23,880 nucleotides of DNA from Coptodactyla brooksi (taxonomy: Eukaryota > Arthropoda > Insecta > Coleoptera > Scarabaeidae): the NCBI GenBank assembly GCA_033557675.1, contig JAWQRM010000347.1, positions 1-23,880 on the forward strand, in the 5' to 3' direction. The notes beneath the pieces are model-generated. The model ran no database searches. It was given only the letters and a program-made list of their open reading frames with translations, and had not been told where the DNA came from. Positions 1-11,344 of the stretch are shown piece by piece; positions within the stretch are counted from its first letter, which is position 1; every line of letters begins with the position of its first letter. Position numbers and translations under genes: made by a program.

Positions 1-726
1 GTATCGCACTGAAATTTGGCATGTCTGCCTAAATATGAACGGACTTCAAGGCACCATAACCTTTTTTGCAGTAGCAGCGCATTCTGGCGGTCAAGGAGGT
101 TACTTTTCACCCCACCTAGTTTATTTCGCTTTATCGAGAATGCTACGTCGGTTATTGTCCAAAAAAAGAATAAATCCGTGATATTATTGTCAACAATGCA
201 CGATACCGGTGATATTCATTCAGACAGTGGAGAAGCTCGAAATCCAGAAATTATATTATCACCTTTTATAATATGACAAAGGTCGACGTTGATTTGCTTG
301 ACCAACTATGTCAATAAACAACGTGGCAAGAAACATATGACGCTCTCATATGGTTATATTTTATGACCTACTACATATTGCAGCCATAAATGCCTTATGC
401 ATTTATAAACAAAATAATCCAACAGCAACCAAGATCAAAAGAACTGAATATTTGCAAAATCTAAGTTGGAGCCTGATTAAATCCCAAAACGAAAGAAGGT
501 GTAATGAGGTAGCTACACTACCTAGACAGCTTCGATTTAAAATGAGTTTTCAACTGGAGTTTCAAGATCAACCTCCTCAAGGACATTTACCGGGTCCAGG
601 TACACGCGGAAGATGATATTTATGTGACAGAGCACGAGACCGGATCACCAGAAAAATTGGAATAAATGTAGAAAATGGATATGTGCCGACCATTCTAAAG
701 AAGTTTGTGATCCTTGCCTAGAATGA
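1..726 (+). pseudogene. piggyBac transposase, C-terminal half, frameshifted
   Basis: Remnant of a piggyBac transposase (DDE_Tnp_1_7 family), which cuts and pastes DNA at TTAA. Visible family blocks in order are KKNKSVILLSTMH (about 160-202), FYNMTKVDVDLLDQLCQ (264-314, the usual YN-TKGGVD-LDQ block), VIFYDLLHIAAINALCIYK (about 353-409), LPRQLRFKM (about 516-543), and a C-terminal cysteine-rich domain, YLCDRARDRITRK then NKCRKWICADH and VCDPCLE, with a stop at 724-726. These blocks fall in three different frames and stops interrupt them (for example at 615-617 and after DQLCQ), so the copy is dead. The conserved tryptophan-rich stretch between DQLCQ and VIFYD is scrambled by small indels. The N-terminal half lies outside the window. 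The order and spacing of blocks leave little doubt about the family. Confidence 0.88.
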
Positions 727-932
727 TTATTTAGTGAATTGTACATAAATTTCAAATTTAATACAAAAAAATGTTCGTATTAAATTTAATAATTTTCTTT
801 AATTCATTTGCAATATATTTTTACCAATTTGTTTATCTTTGCATTACTGTATTAACAAATTATTTCTTCAAATGTATCGTATTAGTACAGAGATTTTCAA
901 TTTACAGCCGCTTAACTTTGAAATAACAGCTG

Positions 933-948
933 GGTGACAATTGCCACC
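933..948. repeat. Subterminal palindrome of the first piggyBac
   Basis: GGTGACAATTGCCACC is self-complementary except for one base pair, and lies about 50 bp inside the TTAA end. Subterminal palindromes are often transposase-binding sites; that role is inferred here from position only. Confidence 0.5.
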
Positions 949-997
949 TGCACGCCTAACCGCGTTCTTATAACAAGGGCGCCTAACGCAGGATTAA

Positions 998-3900
998 ATT
1001 TATGGTGTTTTATTCCGTGCTAAGAAACCGAACGAACATAGTTACCAACCCAATATCATTGCCATATTTCCTTGCTTCATCATTCATTGAAACATTTATT
1101 TTGATTTGATCATATTTACTTATCATACAATGGTTAAGTGTATTTCACATTTATTAGAGTTTTGAAGTGCTTACTTTCGGAAGCACTACAGTAGTATAAA
1201 TTGAATATTTAAAATACTCTTGTTTAGTATTAGGTCAGTCATCATTAGTTTGTTAGGAATTAGTCAAGATTCGGAATAATTTTCTGATAGCTTGTATATG
1301 TCATAACGTAAATGTTTATAATAAATACTCATAATGCCTAATAGTCGGTATTAGTCTGCGAAATACAGTACCATACATGAGATACGCTCGGGTGAAAAAA
1401 TGATGCTAATGTCAGAAGAATAACTTATGTATTTTTAACATAGGCTAATTTATGGGTTGCATGTGTTAACATAACACCTCATAAATCGCTACTCATTAAT
1501 GCGTGCCTCTACTGTTGTGTAAAATCAACCTACACGACATGATTTAAGTATACGATTTGGACACACCGTATTATGACGACGACCGAAGTAGTTGGTAGTG
1601 TCACTCATTGCTTGCAGTCTGCCCATTTTAAAGCAAACTAGTCTCACATTTACTTATCGGTCTCGATTTTTTGTGTTGATATGATACACAGGTTTTGGCC
1701 ACAGTCAAAGACGAGATGATTGTCCTCGGTATGGTTGCCATTGATTGATTGGATAAAAATAAGCTCACTTGTATGCTTTCTTCCCCTTGATCCTTTTTTT
1801 CTCGATTTACATATGCTTATTCGCTCTGTCCTGAGGTGTCAACTTTATTTGTAGTTATAAAACGAGGACACTACACCAACAAATTATATAAAAACTGTTC
1901 CGTTGGAACGAGAGATGATCCTTGGGATAAAAATCGCAGCAATGGACTTACATAGTTGCAACGAGGTCGAGTATTTGTGAGTAACGAACGTCGATAAATC
2001 AATGGGGTAATTAATAAATCAACATTTTTCTACTGTTTTTGTTTGAACCAACAAGCTGTAATAACCGGATTTCTTGACAACTTCATTACTTTTGCCATGT
2101 GAAAGTATTTATTTCTTTACTATGATATTCCCACGAAACGAACGCTTATTAAGTGTTCCATTAATGTTAATTTTATCAAAACCAAAAATTACGCAATTGT
2201 ATACGTGTTAACAATATTTTAGTCAAGGTTATTAATTTGGTGTTGCTGAAATAATACTGTAGTATATGACAATGGATAAGAGGAAATCTTCGAATTCTGA
2301 ACATAATTTTATATACAAGGAATAAATAGTATCTCTTTGTCTAATGGTATTACGATGTTTTGCACGTCTTAAAGATCTTCATTACAAAATCTTATATACG
2401 TTTATACGATATATACGTTTTGCCCATAGAACGCGAGAGCTTCTTTGTACGTGATAAGTATGTTTTGTGCGATATGTAAGGAAATAGAAATATAAAAAGC
2501 TACAAAACAGCTTCAATTTTTGATGCGTAGTAATAAATATTTTCGAATTCGCATTTTCATTGACAAAATAAATTCAAGGAAACCAACACGATATCAAAAC
2601 TTTATTTAAAATTTGGTTACGAAGGATACTAAAAAATAAGTTAAACGTTGTTTTATAAAGAGCGGAGAAATTACAAATTTGTAGAATAATTCTACCAAAG
2701 TAAGAAAAAGCATTGGATATACCCATTTTATTGCGACGTCACAGTTGCATTTAAAATAAATAGCTTAATTGCTGAAGAAAATCTTGAGTTACTTTAAGCC
2801 AATTGAATATATTGTTATAAAAATTGGTTCGAGTTTCTTACCTTCCTCAAGCAATTATTGGTAATTTTGAAACCGATGTGTTTTAAATTTTAGTTGTTGA
2901 AGGACCTTTTGAACACATGATTTTAAAATTCCAGTTGCTTTGGCAGCATCACTTAACAAATCATCCAATCTACATTTTCCTGCATCTGTAGTAAACTTCG
3001 CCGCAAAATTATAATTTGTACATTCAATTCCTGAGTGTTATTTATTACATTAATTCCTCTATTTCTTCTGCTGTGTAACTTTTTATCTTCGCGATTTTTT
3101 ACCTTAATGAAACTTTTTTATATATCTTGAAAGTAAAATATTTTTGTAAACCAATATATTGGGCATTTTTTAAATACATTACTTTACGTTCATTTATATT
3201 CAAGTAATTACAATAAGCTTATATACAGACTGCAATAGTTGAAGTCAAAAACTCGACGACTATACTAGTAATATAACTTTTCTAAATATAGCTTCTCTGT
3301 GGTCGAACATAAGGATACTCTAGTAGACAGTGTCCAGCTGAAACAATTGCTTTTTCACTCTGACCGGAAAAACCTAACCAGCATTTAAGATTGATTTAGA
3401 AGACCAGACTTCTGAGAACAGTGATATCGGTCTGTCTTTGATGTGTAATTAAGTACCAAATGAGGCAACATATAATAGTGTGGATAACCGTAGCCGCGGA
3501 AATATTACTGTGGTTAGAACTCTGTCAGGTGTGAATTGAATTAAACGGCAGCAGTTACGTGGTTTTAAGGTGACATTGTTTGCAGTTATAGAAACTATGC
3601 AATGATTACCGACAATGACACAGGGTACATAAATAGATTACATCTATTTAATGACTTCTTCCGTGTGGTTTTGGTATCAACCGAAGGAATTTTTTACCAT
3701 TTGGTAGGCCACTTCAAATTTTATTGTTTTCTATTAATAGCTTATACTATATTTGGTCCTAGAAAATGTCGTACTAATCTGACGATGAAACCACTGAACG
3801 ATGAAACAATAATGTAACCACATACGAATTTACTTTCTTACGGTGGTTTCTCGTATAATGTTAATATTGAAGAGTTTAATATTTTCACTTTTCGTCTTTG

Positions 3901-4050
3901 AGTTGATTTATTCTTCGGTACAATCTACAGAGGCATATCTAACAAGTGTTATCACAAATCGTGCTACTTTGTGATGAGAAAATCAATGGCGAAGAAAGAA
4001 TTCGCATCATTATGGCGGTAAAAGCGATAATAAGTAAATGCGGCTTTATT
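998..4050. other. Unrecognised AT-rich stretch
   Basis: I see no coding signal, RNA gene or clear repeat here. The sequence is strongly AT-rich with short open frames only. The open frame at 3602-3817 is 71 codons, resembles no family I know and has no exon-like context. The part at about 1560-1750 is somewhat less AT-rich and less repetitive than its surroundings, but nothing in it can be named. Confidence 0.5.
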
Positions 4051-4053
4051 ATT

Positions 4054-4142
4054 GCTTGCTATGCAGAATAAACTAGTAATTAGTGTAAATGTCAAAATAT
4101 TTACACTAATTACTCTACTTTTTTCTGCAAAGAAGCACTTTA
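4054..4142. repeat. Long imperfect hairpin (foldback or small-RNA-like)
   Basis: A perfect 16-bp arm (AGTAATTAGTGTAAAT at 4075-4090, its reverse complement at 4099-4114) encloses an 8-nt loop. The pairing continues outward imperfectly: the left flank carries GCTTGCTATGCAGAATAAACT (4054-4074, in two parts GCTTGCTATGCA and GAATAAACT), and the reverse complement of the right flank carries GCTTCTTTGCAGAAAAAAG. The whole folds into a stem of roughly 38 bp with small bulges, close to 89 nt. This matches the size of an insect miRNA precursor or a short foldback element. The sequence alone does not tell which, and no promoter is visible. Confidence 0.55.
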
Positions 4143-4144
4143 TA

Positions 4145-6430
4145 ATGTTTCTGATTATATGTAGCATTTATTTAGTGTGTTTCAATAATATATCATAATT
4201 TGTGGTACGCCGTACAGAAAATGGAGCCATTTGGATTTTCCATTTAAAAATGACGGATCATAGGAAAATTATTAAGAAAATTATTATTTACGTCTTGTAG
4301 CTAAGGAAATGAAACTGGAAAAGGAGCTGTCAACCTTAAATTGTGCAGGTTTTATCAGAAGTAAGTCATAAAACATTAGTAAAAGTAAAATATTTTACGA
4401 AAATATTAAAAATTGGAATACAACACAATACCGAATATTATTAACCACTATCAGTATTTCTTTTTAGGAATTATAGTTTTTAAAGAGGTTTGCATTACTT
4501 TCTGCTAAATTAAATTAGTATCAGAAAAACATTACTAAGTAATTTGAGCGCATTGGTCAGTAAATGTCATTAGGAATAACTAAAAGAGATGCAAATTTGC
4601 GTTATTTATTAACTAAGCAACTGAATTAACGACGATCTTACCTCAACATTGCGCTTAAAGTACTTTGTGAGGATATCTCACTTTGGGGTTGTAGAAGTTT
4701 GTGGTATCTTTCAGTGTGCTAGGTTAATCTAACCCAGTACAGAAAATAGAACATCTACCATATATGTTGATGAAAATAAACTGATCGCAGAAAATGCAAA
4801 TGTTTTCACTCAATAAAGAATTGATATCCTTAATACGGTTGTGTGATCAGCAGGGATATTTAGTCGTATAGGGTGGTCGTGTTGTAGAGAAAAGTACATA
4901 ATGTCTAATGGAAAATGTGTGCAACAATCGCATTGCCATGACGCTTAGTTTCTTAACTCTGGAAAATGTAAATAAACCGAAGCAATATCATTGCCTTAAT
5001 AAAATATCACTTCAATAACTTCCCTACTGAACCACCTGTATCCAGTTTCTGACTACTCTATACCGTCGGTTCGCCAACTGGGAGGTCTTCCCTTGCTTCT
5101 GTAGGCCTCGTGTCGTGAGCGCCATTTCAAACATTTTCCAGTTCATCGTGCGATTTTGTTAATGTTCTATCTTGTTTGGTATCTCTCGCCTATCCGTTAG
5201 TATAGAGAGAACACACTGATCTTTTCACGTTTCGTATTAAACACATTGGTAGGTTGGACCCCCTATTCTTCGTTGCATTACATGTGTCTGGTTGTTCGGG
5301 AGAAAACGGAAGAAAAAATACGGGAGAAAGCGAAAGAAGATGTCTCTCTCTCCCTCTCTGGACATTTGCAGGATCTCTTTCATATATATACTGAATTACC
5401 AGCATATACATATATCATAGCAACGATTAATACGAGATTTGTTGGAAGGCGTTTCCAAAATCTTATTGTTATTATTATTACATTTATTGCAAGTAGATGG
5501 TCGTTAGGGTAATTATTATTTATTGTTACATTTATTTATTTTTTCAGGAAAACAATTCAGCTTATTTGTTCATCACCTGATCATTATTTTCATAAATAAC
5601 TTATGGCTTAGTTTAAGGCTAATGGGTATATAGTTCATGAAAGCAGTAAGATAAGCATTTTTTCTGCATAATGACAATAGTTTTTAGCCTTTATGTTTAT
5701 TTCTAGGTACTCCTGTCTCGTGAATTTAATTATTTTCAAGTCAGATGAAATTCAATGAATGGATTCACTGTCAACGAAACGAAAAGTGCATTAAGATTAG
5801 TAGTAAGATTAGGCTAATTGGTGCAGATATCTGGTTTCTAAATGACATAAATTGACATATTATGGATTTTTCTTTTAGGAAGCGAGCAAAATTTATTGAA
5901 AACTAATAATTCCACGTTGTTTGTTATTGCTTCAAGTGTTTAAAAACATTCTTTTGTCAAGTTTGGTCGTATATAACTTCGGAAACCTGCAGCCGCGTTG
6001 ACCTGTGGAAACAAGAAATTAAAAGCATCTCAGTTTTTTCTTGTAAAATAAGGCAGTAGCTAAGGACCGTCGGCTCGAATTTTTGGCTTTTTGAAAATAA
6101 GCAAATTGCTATATTTTGAAAAAAAATTGATTTTTCCTCTAAAATTTTGACCTTTAAACTTATTGCAAAAATATAAAAAATTACCATTTTCAAAAAATGA
6201 TTTGATAACCCTTAGACAGTGTAGTGGATTTTGGAACCTCTCGCTTAATAACAAAGTTGAACAATACCACCATTACACCAAAACCGAAAAGTTTATTTGC
6301 TTAACGCACGTTTCGCCGACCAATGCCCGACGAAGGCAAATGCAAGTTGCAAGTCGGCAACTGTTGCTTCCTGTAGTGCAATATGAATGCTGAGGTTTGT
6401 GATTGGTTGAGATTTTGTGGTAGAATGTGG
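4145..6430. other. Unrecognised AT-rich stretch
   Basis: No supportable gene. Overlapping open frames at 5190-5512 arise from an AGA/TCTC-rich purine run around 5300-5365 and look non-coding. The stretch at about 6060-6200 has poly-A/T-rich text with repeated AAAATT blocks, typical of TE-derived non-coding DNA, and may belong to the Mutator-like remnant that follows; I could not establish its boundary. Confidence 0.45.
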
Positions 6431-6925
6431 CATATCCTCTCACATAAAATGCATAATTACCATTATAAATCAAACGATCTTTTAAACATTTTAACCACTG
6501 CATCGACCTTCGTCTTGTCGGAACTAAAATGATTTGCTGAACAAGTGTTCACATAATCTTGGAAGTAAGTTTCACATTCTACCGTTTTGTTCATTTTCTC
6601 GTGGCTTTCGAATTCCTTGCAGTGCGCACTTTTAACCGTTGCCTCTAAACCTTGTCTGTGAAATGTTTAATAGTTATCGCGGTACCGAATAATAACATGA
6701 ATCCCCGTTTCATCCACGAAACATCTCCGGATACAATGAGCCCATGTAGTGGATTTTTGTTACCTTTTGGCATTTCCTCCATTTCTTCTTTAGCTGCTGT
6801 TTTCATTGAAGCACCTGCCACGGCTCTCGCAGCAACTTCGATGTTGGACATAATTGTATCAAATGAAGTTTGTGCTATGGCTTGTAGTATTTACGGTTGC
6901 CCTGAAGGAAGCAGTAGGTAATTCA
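6430..6925 (-). pseudogene. Mutator-like transposase domain remnant
   Basis: Reads on the minus strand as a decayed copy of the Mutator-like transposase domain found in many arthropod genomes. From the 5' side: QTSFDTIMSNIEVAARAV (about 6818-6871), SMKTAAKEEMEEM (about 6765-6806), then VSGDVSWMKRGFMLLFG (about 6680-6733), matching the family's SGDGSW-KRGFSSLFG block, then KHFTDKV. After a +1 frameshift at about 6645 it continues as ATVKSAHCKEFESHEK. A further frameshift gives ANHFSSDKTKVDAVVKMFKRS (about 6475-6540), matching the family's NH-GSA-KMEVDAVVEMFKRS block. The GDGD catalytic-region block expected next is missing or unrecognisable, and the N-terminal part is lost. At least two frameshifts and a stop near 6890 make it a pseudogene. 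Confidence 0.75.
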
Positions 6926-6964
6926 AACAGCATTTGAGAACTGATTCATAGAGCCACTCTGGAG

Positions 6965-7375
6965 ATAAGGGACTGTGATTGCTGCACAACAGTAACGGAG
7001 GTTGAGGAGGTCCTGAAGAGGACCGTTCCAGGCTACAGAGGGAAAATAGAAGTCAAAATGACCAGGCCAAACGTAAGAAAGTAGCGCTTGGTCATAGTCA
7101 AGATAGACTATGCAGGATCAGATGAGGAACGGAGATCCGGCGATGTTACCGCTGTCTTGACTATGGACATCATAGTACCTCATGCAAGGGCCCGGATCGG
7201 AGCAAGTTATGTTACTTCTGCGGCGGTGCGGTGCACAAGCTGAAGGATTGCAACGCTGCAGAGCCTTAGTGCTTTTTGTGCTCTACGAATAGTCCAAATG
7301 GCAGGAAACAAGTGGTCGGATCGAGAGGATGTACAGCCTTCCGGGGGACCATTGCAAAAGCCAGCAAGAAATGAC
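6965..7375 (+). pseudogene. Non-LTR retrotransposon ORF1 (gag-like, CCHC knuckles) remnant
   Basis: Fragment of the nucleic-acid-binding ORF1 protein of an R1/jockey-like LINE, which coats the element's RNA. A first frame gives a segment like VEEVLKRTVPGYRGKIEVKM then TRPNVRK (about 6995-7080), the usual block before the zinc knuckles. A second frame from 7138 gives two perfect CX2CX4HX4C knuckles: CYRCLDYGHHSTSC (7144-7185) and CYFCGGAVHKLKDC (about 7210-7251). A third partial knuckle, CFLC, follows an in-frame TAG, then a GSRGCTAFR block. Stops (TAG in the knuckle frame and after VRK) and a frameshift inactivate it. The N-terminal region and the whole of ORF2 (endonuclease and reverse transcriptase) are missing. 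The spacing of Cys and His residues is diagnostic of the domain; the exact clade is inferred. Confidence 0.8.
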
Positions 7376-7464
7376 GCTTCTGCCCTATAGAACCAAAAGC
7401 AGAGTCCCTTAAAGGGACCTGATGAAGTGCTACCATCCTGAAGTAATGCCTGATGGCGGTGCCA

Positions 7465-7600
7465 GGATGAATTCACGCCACTAAGGTGAAAATGAGTTTA
7501 GTCGGTAGGGCCTATTCAGTATAGGCGAATCTGACACTCCAGGAACAAGCTTGTGGTAAATCCATACTACGGCAGAACAGTTCCACTGCCCTCAATCCTT
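7465..7600 (+). other. Probable LINE 3' untranslated tail
   Basis: After the ORF1 remnant the text reads TTAGTCGGTAGGGCC, then a short gap, then GCGAATCTGACACTCC and GGAACAAGCTTGTGG. This resembles the conserved 3' UTR of hymenopteran R1-like LINEs as I remember them, in which a GGTTTAGT-GGTAGGGC block is followed by CGACACTCC. If so, ORF2 was removed by a large internal deletion. This is pattern memory, so the confidence is modest. Confidence 0.4.
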
Positions 7601-7689
7601 TCGTCAAATGACGCATCGCGAACAGAAAACGTCTATTTCTTTCATACGCAGTATTCATCAGAGGTAATGAATATATACTTTGTATATAT

Positions 7690-9315
7690 TATATACATAT
7701 AGCTCCTAAGGGAGCTCTCCTCTCCTTCCGACGTTGCCCTCTATTATCCCTGTTTTATATTCGATCTGTTCGACGATTTAGATTTTTTTTATCGAAATAC
7801 ACGATTTCGCGTTAACACGCAACAGACTGACCAGCAAAACGCAATGAACTGCAGAATCAGCTGATTGCTCCGAATGCATTCATAGCGTTTATCCGACAAT
7901 CTTCCTGTCAGACAGGACGATTGATTCAACCGCATACTGCTGGCAGGTTACAAAATTAGAGCAAATAGTGTACACAAAACTTTGGTAAATTGCAGTCTTC
8001 TTTCGGTACAATAATGCCAGGCTCCATACGCCAGTAATCACCCAGCAAATTCATTCAAAAAAATTTGTATGAGAAAACCTTCGCTGATGAGAAGGCTGTT
8101 GGTGTTTTATTAATGTGGCATAATGAAATCGGTGGAAAGATGGCTAGGGAGCATAATTGATTAATTGGTTAGTACTGTGCACCAAGTAAATTATGTTTTA
8201 TCAGGCTGTGAAAAACAGAACGAATATATTTGCCTACAAAATAACTGTTAGAATACAGGTTTTTATGACCTACCGTGATGTTTAGAGCAATTTTTATTTT
8301 CATGTTAAAGAACGAGATTTAATTTATTTAAGGTCCAGTTCTATAATATTATAATGTGACTCACGTGTTTGTAGAACATAAAATCTATACAAGAAAGCGT
8401 GGGAGTAGTATAATCCTGATAAACGAGTAAGTAAAGAAGGAATGATTTGTGGACAATCATAAAAGATAATACAAAGTACGTGTGACGGATGACATTGCTA
8501 ATGTATAATATAGTACCATGTAGTTGTCCAACTTAATAATAAAGCGCAATCGGGATTAAGTTAATTTACATATGTTATGACATGTAACTAGTGCAATATG
8601 CCATTCTTCAGATGTTCGTTTTTTTGAATAAGTGAATACCGAAGGGCATTGGAATGGATATCAGACGGATATTGTGACTCGATACGCAATCCCGGCAATC
8701 TTTTCCCACAACGTTACGTCAGACGTTTATTATAATTGATAATTCCCAGTATTAATCATCAATAAATTAACAATTTGTTTCGTACCTCGTCGCAATTATG
8801 CATCGGCCGTACGAGGTGTGAGATTTCAGATAAGCTGAGGCGAATCTCTATGCATTCATGCAAATAGAATTCGATCGATGGCCGCAATCTCCGCTCGCTG
8901 GCGGACGGATTAGTTTACAAGCTTTCAGTTATCCGCCACGATGCACATAAAACCTGAAAGGTTGACTCACCCATCGGCGTCTATATGTCACCCAGTCAAC
9001 GGAACGGAAAGCAATGGAGGTACTACTATTTAGACATTCGGTAATAACGACGACATGGGTATTGGCTATAAATCCAGTACGGTTTACTCAATGTTTGATG
9101 TGTACCGGCTCTAAATAATCATTAAGCTGCGATGCTCCTTTCAAGTTGACTTTACGGTCGGCACTGGCATCAATCCCATTCAAACCGTAAATAACGATCA
9201 GTCGTTTCAAACGAATAACCTAGCCGAGAAAAGTTATTCCATAAAATTTTTGGACGCGTCTCCTTCAAAAATATCAAATAACGCCAAACCGGTGCGACTT
9301 AGGGAGCTTATGTTA
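7690..9315. other. Gene-free stretch with a more complex block at 8630-9240
   Basis: No coding or RNA gene found. 7690-8620 is AT-rich and featureless. From about 8630 to 9240 the base composition is more even, with few simple repeats, including the octamer-type POU site ATGCAAAT (8858-8865) next to TGCATTCATG, and GATCGATGG and CGGACGGATTAG motifs. This could be a conserved non-coding regulatory element, but the window alone cannot show conservation. Confidence 0.35.
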
Positions 9316-9361
9316 TTAACCCTACTGTTCTCTTCAGTTTTAGTACACACTTGTAGTCCTT

Positions 9362-9378
9362 CGGGTCATAGTGACCCG
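9362..9378. repeat. Subterminal palindrome, left end of second piggyBac
   Basis: CGGGTCATAGTGACCCG: two 7-base inverted half-sites with a 3-base centre. One of three such sites in the element; likely a transposase-binding site by position. Confidence 0.65.
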
Positions 9379-9580
9379 ATGTATGCAGGTACAGATGGAT
9401 TGTCAAAATTAGCTCGAAATTAATATATTGTGATTTTAATACACTACATACACGCAAACAGCGATGAAAAGTAATATTATTATAAACAAAAGTAGAATGA
9501 ATTATAATAAAAAATATTACAAACGCTAAATTTATAAACAAAGAATATCAAATAAATTCGGATGTGCATCCAATTATTGC

Positions 9581-10882
9581 CTAATCTTTACATAAATATT
9601 TATTACATTTACATGTTATACTTCTTTTATTGTCACATTTCGATGGACACATATTACATCGTGCTCTTTTATTTTCCCCGATTGCACCAGATGTAGATGG
9701 CACTGCTACTTCGCCACGTTGACTATCAATTTTCCGTCAGTTTGCCCAATTCTTCCATAGGATACCAGAAATAGTCTTTTGTTCTACAGAACGTTTTTAC
9801 TTCAATCCAGATTTATTTCTCTCCACAACATCAAAGTATATTGTGGAAAAAAGTAATAGGCGATCGATTGGTTTTCCTTTTAGAAGTATATGCTGCAATA
9901 CTTTAATCTAACGTATCAACCGCCCCTTTGGGAGAGTTATAATGTAGTATCACTTGTGACTTCTCGTCCCTGCTGCTAACTTTCTTATCACAGTGCATTG
10001 TGCTCATGAGAATAAAGCTTCTATTTTTTTAGACACATATGACACAATTGTAATCACGGGAAGTTGGGTTTATTTTTTCTAACCGTTCCTAGTAATTTAA
10101 GTTTTCTTTTGAGGAGCATTTCACCAAATTTTTTGGACGTGAAAAAATTATCGCATGCAACCCTTGATTTTTTCTCTGGTGCTTCACGCGGACATTTTTC
10201 CATATAAACTTGAGCTTCCTTAGCGTAGTAACTACCACTGTCATAAAGAGTCCATATTTTAATGCCATATTTTGCTGGTTTGACCTTATGGTCAAAACGT
10301 AATACGCGTGATGGTCGATAAGAAAACTTTCATCGACATCGTTGCACAAGCAATAGGTCTCCCGGCTTCTGCATCCCACAAACTTTTTGTTGATTCGCCG
10401 TGTGATTTATAAACTCCTGCCAACAACAATAATTCTATATATGTTTGTATTGTAGCATTATCCAGATCTTCCGAATCGCATCCGTACACTCTTCAACCTT
10501 CAATATTCCTCATTTTCAACACAATACTTTCAAGTTCACGTTCACGATAACTTGAAAGGCAGATAGAATATCCATCACTCTGGATATGACATACTTAGTT
10601 GAAGCAGGAGTAATTTTTATTATATTTTGACTAGATGCTCGTCCATTTTGAGGGAAAGGTTCTAACATCCAAGATATAACTTTGTCTTCTGACTGTACTA
10701 ACTGCACAGGAACCACAGTTTGTTTGCACTACGTCATTATCCAAAGAGTCATAGTTAGCTTCAGATTTCTCATAGTCAGCATCATCGTTGATATGATTTT
10801 CAACCTCAGAAGTATCTTCATCGTTGGATGCATTTGTATCTATCTCTGCTATTTCTTCATCAGATAGAAATCGCCTCGCCAT
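9581..10882 (-). pseudogene. piggyBac transposase, full length but frameshifted
   Basis: Decayed piggyBac transposase starting at an ATG at 10880-10882 (MARRFLSDEEIAEI, the usual acidic N-terminus) and ending at a TAG at 9581-9583. Family blocks in order: PFPQNGRASSQNIIKITP and VISRVMDILSAFQ (about 10555-10670), LDNATIQTYIELLLLAGVY then SHGESTKSLWDAEAGR (about 10365-10465), a segment with VKPAKYGIKIW-like residues (about 10255-10290), REAPEKKSRVACDNFFTS (about 10140-10193, the DNFFTS motif), YNSPKGAVDTLD (about 9918-9953) with TSKRKTNRSP, and a cysteine-rich C-terminus CNMCPSKCDNKRSITCKC then YLC (about 9590-9670). These blocks are spread over several frames with stops between, so the gene is dead. 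All regions are represented, so the copy was full length. It differs clearly from the first piggyBac in this window, so the two are separate lineages. Confidence 0.88.
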
Positions 10883-11127
10883 TATTTATGATGATGCTTA
10901 TTCAACACTATATATACAGAAACTGAAGTGCGCTGTCCGCGTTCCCTTTTTATATGATATATTAGCATGCACGTACAGACATGCCGAGACATGCATAGTC
11001 TTGCATATTCGACCAGTATGGATGCATAATCTTGTTAGTTGTTATATGGTTATAACACACTTATAGTATTCATATAGATGAGGTTAAAACTAAAATTACA
11101 TAAAGTCAAATAATTCTAAATAATTTT

Positions 11128-11142
11128 GGGTCATAATGACCC
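11128..11142. repeat. Subterminal palindrome, inner right copy of second piggyBac
   Basis: GGGTCATAATGACCC followed by GAAGG, so that on the minus strand it reads CCTTC-GGGTCAT like the left copy at 9358. Position and inverted orientation suggest a subterminal repeat. Confidence 0.65.
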
Positions 11143-11344
11143 GAAGGTTATATATGTAACAACCTTGTTTAAAGAATTAAATAATAATGTCTTGTAAAAA
11201 CTCTTTGGTAATATTATACTTTACGTGTATAATATTACCTACTACAAGTACTATAGTACTTGTTTGCACCAGCAAACAAAGGTACAAAATCTAGGAAACA
11301 AATAATGAACGGTGACAAAGTTATAGAATCTGAAAATCCGTTTG

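Larger units (their letters stand above)
1..997 (+). mobile_element. piggyBac element, 3' part (truncated by window start)
   Basis: The 3' portion of a piggyBac-family DNA transposon. It holds the transposase C-terminal half (1-726) and then about 270 bp of AT-rich non-coding DNA ending at a TTAA at 994-997, the target sequence piggyBac elements use. Read inward from that end, the sequence begins TTAATCCTGCG, closely like the right end of the second piggyBac in this window (TTAATCCTGTT). The subterminal part carries a near-palindrome (GGTGACAATTGCCACC, 933-948) and two copies of a GCCTAAC motif (about 953-960 and 981-987). The 5' end lies outside the window. The family call is firm from the protein; the exact end is inferred from TTAA placement and similarity to the other copy. 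Confidence 0.8.

Noticed and set aside
350..616. Open frame of 88 codons with good piggyBac similarity as a domesticated host gene
   Set aside because: It is one of three frame-shifted pieces of a transposase with a normal TTAA end nearby, so decay explains it.
3602..3817. 71-codon open frame that could be an exon
   Set aside because: No family resemblance, AT-rich codons, no convincing splice context.
5190..5512. Overlapping open frames on both strands
   Set aside because: Driven by a purine-rich low-complexity run (AGAAAA/TCTC); no domain and no exon context.
6652..6921. 89-codon plus-strand open frame
   Set aside because: Exact antisense shadow of the Mutator-like transposase block.
7207..7476. 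89-codon minus-strand open frame
   Set aside because: Antisense shadow of the zinc-knuckle region of the LINE ORF1.
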